Of a stretch of DNA of 64,000 nucleotides, positions 33,415-40,672 are shown one piece after another. Source of the DNA: Variovorax guangxiensis. Its GTDB lineage: Bacteria; Pseudomonadota; Gammaproteobacteria; Burkholderiales; Burkholderiaceae_C. Each line of letters starts with the position of its first letter. Within the stretch, counting starts at the first letter, position 1. Where the stretch lies: the NCBI RefSeq assembly GCF_003952165.1, contig NZ_RXFT01000006.1, positions 341,227 to 405,226 of the forward strand. Direction: 5' to 3'. Both the position numbers and the translations under genes were made by a program. The notes beneath the pieces were generated by a model that searched no databases, had not been told where the DNA came from, and worked only from the letters and a program-made list of their open reading frames with translations.

Positions 33415-33529
33415 GCCGAACGCAGAAGTCGCAAAGCTCTCGCGGAAGTCGCGAAAGAAGACCAGAAAAGATCGAATCTGGTTTCTTCTGCGACCTCTGC
33501 GTGGTTTTTGTATTCCTTCTGCGTTCGGC
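33415..33529. repeat. 115-bp imperfect palindrome between coxM and coxD
   Basis: Perfect 14-bp outer arms GCCGAACGCAGAAG (33415-33428) and CTTCTGCGTTCGGC (33516-33529) enclose further paired segments, including ACCAGA/TCTGGT around a 10-base apex near 33463-33488. The CGCAGAAG and CTCTGCG words recur inside it. It fills the only large gap in this gene cluster and looks like a mobile palindromic repeat able to fold as RNA. Confidence 0.8.
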
Positions 33530-33571
33530 TGTCCGCTCCCGAATGCAGCGGCCCCTGCATTACCCTAGGCC

Positions 33572-34462
33572 ATGATCTTCCCCAGCATCGACACCCTCTC
33601 CGCCGGACTCATGGAGGCCGGCTACTTCGCCGACCGGCGCCTGGCCACGGCCGTGTTCCTTGCGCTCAAGCTGCAGCGTCCGCTGCTGCTCGAAGGCGAG
33701 CCCGGCGTCGGCAAGACCGAGCTGGCGAAGGCGCTGTCGGTCGCGCTGGGCCGCGAACTGCTGCGCCTGCAGTGCTACGACGGCCTGGAGCAGCGCGAGG
33801 CGCTCTACGAATGGAACTACGCGGCGCAGCTGCTGCACATGCGCGCGGCCGAGGCCACTGGCGCGGCCCGTGACGTGGAAGCCGAGGTCTACCAGCCGCA
33901 CTACCTGATTCGCCGCCCGCTGCTGCAGGCGCTGCAGACGCCGCTGCCCGGCGCCGTGCTGTTGATCGACGAGGTAGACCGCGCCGACGAGCCCTTCGAA
34001 GCCTTCCTGCTTGAGTATCTGGGCGAGTACCAGGTCAGCATTCCCGAGCTGGGCACCGTGCGCGCGGTGGTGCCGCCCGTCACCATCCTCACAAGCAATC
34101 GCACGCGCGAGCTCAACGACGCGGTGAAGCGCCGCTGCCTCTATCACTGGCTCGACTACCCCGAGCGCGAACGCGAGCTGGCCATCGTGCGCGCGCAGGT
34201 GCCGCAAGCCGGCGAGAAACTGTCGGCCCAGGTGGCGGCCTTCGTCGCACGGCTGCGCGAGACGCCCTTCGCCAATGCCTTCCAGCGCGCGCCGGGCATC
34301 GCCGAGAGCGTCGAATGGGCGAGGGCGCTGATCGCGCTCGACACGGTGGAGCTCGATCCCGAAGTGGTGGTCGACACGGCCGGCATCCTCTTCAAGCAGC
34401 GCGACGACGTGGCCGCGCTGACGCAGGAGCTGGCGTCGGACCTGCTCAAGCCCGAGGCGTGA
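33572..34462 (+). CDS. CoxD-like MoxR-family AAA+ ATPase
   Basis: AAA+ chaperone ATPase of 296 residues. Walker A is LLEGEPGVGKTELAK, Walker B is AVLLIDEVDRADEPFE and sensor 1 is TILTSNRTRE. In carboxydotrophs CoxD works with CoxE in building the sulfurated metal site of the hydroxylase; here a similar maturation role is inferred from position. It starts 42 bases beyond the palindromic repeat and lies 7 bases from the CoxE gene. Confidence 0.92.
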   Translation: MIFPSIDTLSAGLMEAGYFADRRLATAVFLALKLQRPLLLEGEPGVGKTELAKALSVALGRELLRLQCYDGLEQREALYEWNYAAQLLHMRAAEATGAARDVEAEVYQPHYLIRRPLLQALQTPLPGAVLLIDEVDRADEPFEAFLLEYLGEYQVSIPELGTVRAVVPPVTILTSNRTRELNDAVKRRCLYHWLDYPERERELAIVRAQVPQAGEKLSAQVAAFVARLRETPFANAFQRAPGIAESVEWARALIALDTVELDPEVVVDTAGILFKQRDDVAALTQELASDLLKPEA

Positions 34463-34469
34463 TCGACCG

Positions 34470-35690
34470 ATGGCCAGCACCGGCGTCCAGCAACTCGGCG
34501 ACGTCCGCAGCGGCAAGCTCGCGGGCAACATCGCGGCCTTCGGCCGGGCGCTGCGCCGGGCGGGTGTTCGCACCGACGCCATGCGCATTGCGCTGGCGGC
34601 AGAGGCCGCCACGCTGGTGGGCGTCGAAGACAAGCTCGACCTGAGCGCGGCCATGGAGGCGGTGATGGTCAGCCGCGAGCAGGACCGCATGGTGTTCCGC
34701 GAGCTCTTCGACGCATGGTTCCGCGACCCGGAGCTGGCCAACAAGCTGCTCGCCCAGATGCTGCCGAGCGCCGAAGGCAAGGCCGAGCCGTCGAAGCGGC
34801 GCCCGCGCGTGCGCGAAGCCCTCAGTGCGCCGCGCGCACTCGCCAAGCCTGTGGAGTCGGCCAGGCCCGATCGCGAGATCGACTTCGATGCCGCCATGAC
34901 GTCCAGCGACCGGCAGCGCCTGCAGCATGCCGACTTCAACGCGCTCGGCGCCGCCGAATACCGGCTGGTGGAGCGGCTCGCGCGCGACATCCGCCTGCCC
35001 ATTCCCGAGCTGCCGTCGCGCCGCCTGCGGCCTGCCGGCGATGCGGGCCGCCAGCATGCGCGCATGCACTGGCCGGGCGTGCTGCACGAGGCGGCGCGCA
35101 CGGGCGGCGAGATCCTGCGCCTGCCACGGCTGGCCCGGCGCGAGCAGCCGTTGCCGCTGCTGGTGCTGGTCGACGTCTCGGGCTCGATGGAGCGCTATGC
35201 GCGCCTGCTGCTGGCCTTTCTGCATGCCGCAACGCGGCGTGCCGGCCGCCGCGACGTGTTTGCCTTCGGCACCCGGCTGACCGACCTGACGCCGGCCTTC
35301 CGGCTGGCCGACACCGACGCGATGCTGGGCGCCGCCAGCCTCGCCATCGACGATTTCGCCGGCGGCACGCGCTTCGGCGCCTCGCTGGCCGAGCTGCGCC
35401 GCGCCCACGCCCGCCGGCTGACCGGCCGCCGCACGCTGGTGCTGGTGATCAGCGACGGCCTGGACACCGGCGAGCCCTCCGTGCTGGAGCATGAGCTGCT
35501 GTGGCTCAAGCGCCATTCGCGCCGCCTGCTGTGGCTCAACCCGCTGCTGCGCTTCGAGGGCTACGCCCCTCTGGCGCGTGGGGCCGCCGTATTGCACCGG
35601 CAAGCGGACGCGATGCTGGCGGTTCACAATCTCAGCGCACTCGAACAGCTCGCAGCGAGCCTGGCCGCCCTGATGCGGTCCGGCCGCTAG
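34470..35690 (+). CDS. CoxE-like von Willebrand factor A domain protein
   Basis: Partner of the MoxR ATPase, 406 residues. The N-terminal half is helical and charged; the C-terminal half is a VWA domain with a metal-ion-dependent adhesion site DVSGSM near residue 233 and later TRF and SDGLDTGEPS elements. MoxR-VWA pairs act as chaperones for metallocofactor insertion. Its position directly after coxD in the hydroxylase cluster supports that role. Confidence 0.9.
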   Translation: MASTGVQQLGDVRSGKLAGNIAAFGRALRRAGVRTDAMRIALAAEAATLVGVEDKLDLSAAMEAVMVSREQDRMVFRELFDAWFRDPELANKLLAQMLPSAEGKAEPSKRRPRVREALSAPRALAKPVESARPDREIDFDAAMTSSDRQRLQHADFNALGAAEYRLVERLARDIRLPIPELPSRRLRPAGDAGRQHARMHWPGVLHEAARTGGEILRLPRLARREQPLPLLVLVDVSGSMERYARLLLAFLHAATRRAGRRDVFAFGTRLTDLTPAFRLADTDAMLGAASLAIDDFAGGTRFGASLAELRRAHARRLTGRRTLVLVISDGLDTGEPSVLEHELLWLKRHSRRLLWLNPLLRFEGYAPLARGAAVLHRQADAMLAVHNLSALEQLAASLAALMRSGR

Positions 35691-35723
35691 CGGCGCCGGG
35701 AAGGAAGACAAAGGAAACCCACC

Positions 35724-36389
35724 ATGGAAATGCTCGGAAACCGACGCCTGGGCGTCACCCAACAACAGGCCTGGGACGCGCTCAACGACCCCGAAACGCT
35801 GAAGAAGTGCATCCCCGGCTGCGACAAGTTCGAGTTGGTGGGCGACAACCAGTACAGCGTCGCGCTCGCGGTCAAGATCGGCCCAGTCTCGGCCAAGTTC
35901 AACGGCAAGGTGCTGCTGTCCGACATCGTGGCGCCCGACGGCTACAAGCTCACCTTCGAGGGGCAGGGCGGCGTGGCCGGCTTCGCGAAGGGATCTTCGA
36001 GCGTCACGCTCAAGCCGCTCGCCACCGAAGCGGCGGCCTCCTCTGCGGGTGATGCCACCGCGCACGAGGCCGGTGCGGCAACTCCACCAGCCGCCGCGTC
36101 CGCAGGCTGCGAACTCGACTACACCGTGCAGGCCCAGGTCGGCGGCAAGATCGCCCAACTGGGCCAGCGCCTGATCGACGGCGCTGCCAAGTCCACGGCC
36201 GACGATTTCTTCAAGCGCTTCGAGGCCGAGATGCAGAGCCGCTACGGTCCTCCCCCGGCGGCCGCCGCTGAAGGCACCGAGGCGCCTGCCGAGAAGAGCG
36301 GGATGATGTCCGGCCTCATGAAGAAGATCGGCCTCGGCAAGAAGGACGACAAGGACGCGCCCTCCGCACCCGGCGGCGACGCGGCCTGA
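35724..36389 (+). CDS. CoxG-like SRPBCC protein
   Basis: Protein of 221 residues. The first 150 or so form the CoxG/SRPBCC fold (MEMLGNRRLGVTQQQAWDALNDPETLKKCIPGC is a family signature). It has an Ala-rich insert near 100-115 and a C-terminal tail containing GMMSGLMKKIGLGKK, which could be a membrane-associating amphipathic helix followed by an acidic end. CoxG anchors CO dehydrogenase to the membrane in Oligotropha. A similar membrane-docking role for this hydroxylase is an inference. Confidence 0.9.
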   Translation: MEMLGNRRLGVTQQQAWDALNDPETLKKCIPGCDKFELVGDNQYSVALAVKIGPVSAKFNGKVLLSDIVAPDGYKLTFEGQGGVAGFAKGSSSVTLKPLATEAAASSAGDATAHEAGAATPPAAASAGCELDYTVQAQVGGKIAQLGQRLIDGAAKSTADDFFKRFEAEMQSRYGPPPAAAAEGTEAPAEKSGMMSGLMKKIGLGKKDDKDAPSAPGGDAA

Positions 36390-36406
36390 ACCCGGGCTGC
36401 AGCGAC

Positions 36407-37429
36407 ATGGAAAACCTCGACGTCATGGTGCTTCGCACGCTGCGCGACTGGCGGCGTGCCGGCAAGCGCGCGCTGCTGGCGACGGTGGTGCGCACCTGGG
36501 GCTCGTCGCCCCGGCCGGTGGGCTCGATCATGGCCCTGGCGGAAGACGGCGCGGTGGTGGGCTCGGTCTCCGGCGGCTGCATCGAGGACGACCTCATCGC
36601 ACGCTACAGCCATGCCCACGGCAAGGCCGAGGACGTGCCGCTGGGCGCGCCGCCCGCGCTCGTGAAGTACGGCATCACCGCCGACGAGGCGCACCGCTTC
36701 GGGCTGCCCTGCGGCGGCACGCTGGAGCTGCTGCTCGAATACGCTCCCGACGCCGGCTCGCTCGAGCTGCTGGTGGCGCAGCTGGAGCAGGGCAAGCTCA
36801 TGCAGCGCACCGTGACGCTCGCCACCGGCGCGGTGCGCATCGCCGAGGCGACCGCGCCCGACGAGCTCGCGGTGAACGACACCGAACTGACGAACACCTT
36901 CGGCCCCGAATACCGCATGCTGCTGATTGGCGCCGGCCAGCTCGCCGAGTACCTCGCCACCATGGCCAAGTTCAGCGGCTTCGCGGTGACCTTGTGCGAC
37001 CCGCGCGCCGAGTACCGCACCGCATGGTCGCTGCCCGGCGTGCACATCACGACCGAGATGCCCGACGACGCGGTGATCGCCTTCAGGCCCGACCGCCGCA
37101 GTTGCGTGGTCGCGCTCACGCACGACCCGAAGCTCGACGACCTCGCGCTGCTGGAGGCGCTGCAAAGCGAGGCCTTCTACGTCGGCGCCATCGGCTCGCG
37201 GCGCAATGCCGACGCCCGGCGCGACCGCATGATCGAGCACTTCGACCAGACCGAGGAATCGCTCGCGCGGCTGCGCGGGCCCATCGGCATCTACATCGGC
37301 AGCAAGACGCCGCCGGAGATCGCGGTGAGCGTGATGGCGGAGATCCTCGCGGTGAAGAACGCGGTGACGCTGCCGCGCGAGGTCGAGGTGGCGCGCGCCA
37401 AGGAGATGCAGCAGCTGCTGCCGACCTGA
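36407..37429 (+). CDS. XdhC/CoxI-family maturation protein
   Basis: XdhC-like protein of 340 residues. The N-terminal XdhC/CoxI domain has VRTWGSSPRPVGSIMALAEDG and SVSGGCIEDDLI, and the C-terminal domain has a Rossmann-like segment (RMLLIGAGQLAEYLATMA). XdhC proteins bind the molybdenum cofactor and assist its sulfuration and insertion. This is the last gene of the hydroxylase cluster, convergent with the Mrp operon. Confidence 0.92.
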   Translation: MENLDVMVLRTLRDWRRAGKRALLATVVRTWGSSPRPVGSIMALAEDGAVVGSVSGGCIEDDLIARYSHAHGKAEDVPLGAPPALVKYGITADEAHRFGLPCGGTLELLLEYAPDAGSLELLVAQLEQGKLMQRTVTLATGAVRIAEATAPDELAVNDTELTNTFGPEYRMLLIGAGQLAEYLATMAKFSGFAVTLCDPRAEYRTAWSLPGVHITTEMPDDAVIAFRPDRRSCVVALTHDPKLDDLALLEALQSEAFYVGAIGSRRNADARRDRMIEHFDQTEESLARLRGPIGIYIGSKTPPEIAVSVMAEILAVKNAVTLPREVEVARAKEMQQLLPT

Positions 37430-37451
37430 GGCGTCCGGCCCGGCCAGCCGC

Positions 37452-37835
37452 TCAGCCGTGGTAAGGCGGGATCGGCCCCTGGTCCGACGGCGCCGGCGGC
37501 GGCACCTCGCCGTGCTTCTGCCGCTCGCGGAACAGCGCGGCGCGCATCAGGAAGATGGTGGTGACCGGCGTGGTGAGCGCCACGAACAGCACGATCAGCA
37601 CCGCGTGCATGAAGAGGCTGTGGCCCTGCGCCGAGAAGTAGACGATGGTGGCGACCGTCATCGACCACACGCCGCCGGTGGCGCCCAGCGTGGGCGCGTG
37701 GATGCGGCGGAAGAAAGTGGGCAGGCGCACCAGCCCGAAGGAGCCGATCGCGGCGAAGGCAGCGCCCAGCACCGCGAAGACCGCGGTGACGATCTCGGCC
37801 CAAAGCGGCAGCGGACCCGCGATGAAGTCGTTCAT
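37452..37835 (-). CDS. mnhG: Na+/H+ antiporter subunit G (MnhG/MrpG/PhaG)
   Basis: Small membrane subunit of 127 residues with three helices. The family block GSFGLVRLPTFFRRIHAPTLGATGG is clear. The ATG at 37835 overlaps the MnhF stop by four bases. It is the last gene of the six-gene Mrp-type operon that exchanges Na+ or K+ for H+ across the inner membrane. The tail GEVPPPAPSDQGPIPPYHG is hydrophilic and likely cytoplasmic. Confidence 0.93.
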   Translation of the reverse strand: MNDFIAGPLPLWAEIVTAVFAVLGAAFAAIGSFGLVRLPTFFRRIHAPTLGATGGVWSMTVATIVYFSAQGHSLFMHAVLIVLFVALTTPVTTIFLMRAALFRERQKHGEVPPPAPSDQGPIPPYHG

Positions 37836-38110
37836 TCGATCACCTCCCCGCGCAGCAGGAACTTGGCCATCGCCGTGGAGCTGACGAAGCCGAAGAGCGC
37901 GATCAGCATCGCGGCGCCGAAGTAGACGTCGCTCGCGTAGACGATGCCCAGCACGAGCATCATCAGCATGCCGTTGATGTAGAGGCAGTCCAGCGCCATC
38001 ACGCGGTCTTGCGCGGAAGGGCCGATCAGCAGGCGTGCGACGGCGCACAGCATCGCCACCGCCAGCAGGAACAGCGCGAACTTGAGCGACCAGAAAAGGA
38101 TGGGCGTCAT
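37832..38110 (-). CDS. mnhF: Na+/H+ antiporter subunit F (MnhF/MrpF/PhaF)
   Basis: Three-helix protein of 92 residues. GPSAQDRVMALDCLYINGM is the conserved family block. The start at 38110 (MTPILFWSLKFALFLL) overlaps the MnhE stop by four bases; the longer frame upstream is an artefact of the overlapping MnhE gene. Part of the Mrp complex. Confidence 0.93.
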   Translation of the reverse strand: MTPILFWSLKFALFLLAVAMLCAVARLLIGPSAQDRVMALDCLYINGMLMMLVLGIVYASDVYFGAAMLIALFGFVSSTAMAKFLLRGEVIE

Positions 38111-38598
38111 GATTCGAAGATCTCCATCAGCGGACGTTCGTAGCGGCTCTTGATCTGCGCGATGAAGGCGGCTTCGTCGTCGAGATCGAACACGTGGATC
38201 AGCAGGGTGCTGCGGTCGAAGGCTACCTCGCCCCAGGCGGTGCCGGGCGTGAGGCACATGATCATCGAGAGCACAGCGAGGCCGTTGGGGTCGCGCATGT
38301 CCAGCGGTATGCGCAGGAAGCTTGCCTGGATGTTCTCGCTGCGGCGCGTGAGCAGCGCACGCGCCACCGCGAACACCGACACCGACATGTCGTAGAGCAC
38401 GACGCCGCACAGCCGCAGCGCCACCCCCGGCCGGCGCATGCGCACCGTGGCCGGCCGCAGGCCCTTGGTCAGCAGCGGCACGGCAATGGCGAGCAGCACG
38501 CCCGACAGCAGGGTGCTCGCCTCGAGCGACTGGTTGAGCAGCAGCCAGATGACGAACAGCGCGAGCGACAGCGGCGGCGAGGGAATCAGGCGTCTCAT
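38107..38598 (-). CDS. mnhE: Na+/H+ antiporter subunit E (MnhE/MrpE/PhaE)
   Basis: Subunit of 163 residues with two N-terminal helices (LSLALFVIWLLLNQS) and a soluble domain carrying the typical PLDMRDPNGLAVLSMIMCLTPGTAW block. The ATG at 38598 overlaps the MnhD stop by four bases, so all subunits from D to G are coupled. Confidence 0.92.
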   Translation of the reverse strand: MRRLIPSPPLSLALFVIWLLLNQSLEASTLLSGVLLAIAVPLLTKGLRPATVRMRRPGVALRLCGVVLYDMSVSVFAVARALLTRRSENIQASFLRIPLDMRDPNGLAVLSMIMCLTPGTAWGEVAFDRSTLLIHVFDLDDEAAFIAQIKSRYERPLMEIFES

Positions 38599-40325
38599 TG
38601 CGCGCCTGCCTTTCCTTCGGCATTTACTTCGGTCTTTGCGGCGGGCGCCGGGTTCGACACCTGCCGCGCCTCCATCACCGCTGCGCGGTAGGCCGTGGGC
38701 ATGCGCAGGCCCTCGGCGGTGGCCTGCGCGTGGCGCAGCACCGGCTCGGCCCAGACCGTGAGCGCGATGCAAGCGACGATGAGGCCGGCCACCGGCAGCA
38801 CTTCGAGCGCGGGCAGCGATGGCAGGTTGCCGTGCGGCTGGGTCCAGAAATGGCGGATGCCGGTGCGGCTCAGCGCGATCAGCGCGAGGAAGCCCGAGGC
38901 GATCAGCAGCACCAGGAAGGTCCAGCCGGCGGTGCCGATGGCGCCGCTGCCGTTCATCAGGCCCGAGAGCATCGCGAACTTGCCGACGAAGCCCGACAGC
39001 GGCGGCAGGCCGGTGAGCAGCAGCGTGCAGATCATGAAGCTCAGGCCGAGGAAGGCAACGCCCGCCGGAATGGCCCGGCCATAAAGCGCCTGCGCGTCGT
39101 CGTCGAGGTTCACGTCGCTCAGCGCGCTCAGGTCTTCGGCGAGGAAGGGCGCGGTGCCCGCGACCTCGTGCGGCGCCACGCTCATGCCCGCGTTGCGCCA
39201 GCGCTCGATCATGTCGGTCAGCAGGAAGAAGGCGCTAACCGCAAGGGTGGAGCTCAGCAGGTAGAAGAGCGCGCCGGCCCACACGGCCGGCTGGCCCAGC
39301 CCCACCGCGGCGAGCAGCGTGCCGGCCGACATCAGCACGCTGAAGCCCGCGAGGTTGGACAGCCGCTGCGTGCCGAGGATGCCCAGGGCCGCCACGAAGA
39401 GCGTGGCGATGCCCGCGCCCACCAGCACCGGCTGGCCGAAGGCGGCGGAGGCGCCGGTATCGGGCGCGAACAGCACCGTCCACAGCCGCAGCACGGTGTA
39501 GACGCCCAGCTTGGTCAGCAGCGCAAACACCGCGCCCACCGGCGACACCGCGGCGCTGTAGGCCGGCACCAGCCAGAAGTTCAGCGGCCAGGCGCCCGCC
39601 TTGGCGAAGAAGGCGGTGAAGAGGATGGCCGTGGCCGCGTGCACCAGCCCGCGGTCGCCCGGCGAGAGCTCTGCGATGCGCAGCCCCAGGTCGGCCATGT
39701 TGAGCGTGCCGGTCACGCCGTAGAGGATGGCCGCGCCGATCAGGAACAGCGAAGACGCCGCGAGGTTGATCGCGATGTAGTGCAGCCCCGCCTGCACGCG
39801 CAGCCGGCCAGAGCCGTGCAGCAGCAGGCCGTAGGAGGCCGCGAGCATCACCTCGAAGAACACGAACAGGTTGAACAGGTCCCCCGTGAGGAAGGCACCG
39901 TTCAGGCCCATGAGCTGCAGTTGCAGCAGCGGATGGAAGTGCACGCCCGCGCGGTCCCAGCGCGAGGTGGAGTAGATCGACGCCGCGAAGGCGATCACGC
40001 CGGTGAGCGCCACCATCATGGTCGAGAGCCGGTCGGCCACCAGCACGATGCCGAAGGGCGCGCGCCAGTTGCCCGGCAGGTAGACGCCGATGGAGCCGGG
40101 GCCGCCGCCGGTGTCGGGCGCGTTCACCCAGCGCAGCAGCGCCAGCGCGGCCAGCAGGCCGACCAGGCCCGAGACCACGCTCAGCGCCGACTTGGCGCGC
40201 CGGCGGTTCTCGCCCAGCAGCAGCATGAGCGCGGCCGTGAGCATGGGCACGAGGATCGGCACCGCCACCAGATGCGGCATGCTGAACTCCAGCAGCTGAT
40301 CGAGCAGGTGGAAAACCTCTTTCAC
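38595..40325 (-). CDS. mnhD: Na+/H+ antiporter subunit D (MnhD/MrpD/PhaD)
   Basis: Large membrane subunit of 576 residues, homologous to the proton-pumping NuoM/NuoN subunits of complex I. The NuoM-like helix set and the charged residues in the transmembrane region (for example the Lys in FFAKAGAWPLNFWL) are present. The first in-frame start is a GTG at 40325 that overlaps the MnhC stop (GTGA); ATG 40280 (MPHLVAVPILVPM) is an alternative. It is probably directly involved in ion translocation. Confidence 0.92.
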   Translation of the reverse strand: MKEVFHLLDQLLEFSMPHLVAVPILVPMLTAALMLLLGENRRRAKSALSVVSGLVGLLAALALLRWVNAPDTGGGPGSIGVYLPGNWRAPFGIVLVADRLSTMMVALTGVIAFAASIYSTSRWDRAGVHFHPLLQLQLMGLNGAFLTGDLFNLFVFFEVMLAASYGLLLHGSGRLRVQAGLHYIAINLAASSLFLIGAAILYGVTGTLNMADLGLRIAELSPGDRGLVHAATAILFTAFFAKAGAWPLNFWLVPAYSAAVSPVGAVFALLTKLGVYTVLRLWTVLFAPDTGASAAFGQPVLVGAGIATLFVAALGILGTQRLSNLAGFSVLMSAGTLLAAVGLGQPAVWAGALFYLLSSTLAVSAFFLLTDMIERWRNAGMSVAPHEVAGTAPFLAEDLSALSDVNLDDDAQALYGRAIPAGVAFLGLSFMICTLLLTGLPPLSGFVGKFAMLSGLMNGSGAIGTAGWTFLVLLIASGFLALIALSRTGIRHFWTQPHGNLPSLPALEVLPVAGLIVACIALTVWAEPVLRHAQATAEGLRMPTAYRAAVMEARQVSNPAPAAKTEVNAEGKAGAQ

Positions 40326-40672
40326 TCCGCCTCCTGCCGTTCTTCACCGTCCACGTGGTCGGTGCCGGTGAGGCCGCGCGAGGCGAGCATCACGACGAGG
40401 AAGAGCGCCGTCATCGCGAAGCCGATCACGATGGCGGTGAGCACCAGCGCCTGCGGCATCGGGTCGGCCGTGTTGTCCAGCGTCGCGGTCAGGCCCTTGA
40501 TGAGCACCGGCTCGCTGTCGACCTTGAGCCGGCCCATGCTGAAGATGAACAGGTTGACCGCGTACGAGATCAGCGTCAGGCCCATGATGACCTGGAAGGT
40601 GCGCGGGCGCAGCAGCATGTAGACGCCCGAGCCGGTGAGCACGCCGATGGCGAGTGCGAGCACGATTTCCAT
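40322..40672 (-). CDS. mnhC: Na+/H+ antiporter subunit C (MnhC/MrpC/PhaC)
   Basis: NuoK-like three-helix protein of 116 residues. The family block LTLISYAVNLFIFSMGRL and the PQALVLTAIVIGFAMTA segment are clear. The ATG at 40672 shares one base with the stop of the fused A/B gene (TGATG). An acidic tail follows the last helix. Confidence 0.93.
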   Translation of the reverse strand: MEIVLALAIGVLTGSGVYMLLRPRTFQVIMGLTLISYAVNLFIFSMGRLKVDSEPVLIKGLTATLDNTADPMPQALVLTAIVIGFAMTALFLVVMLASRGLTGTDHVDGEERQEAE

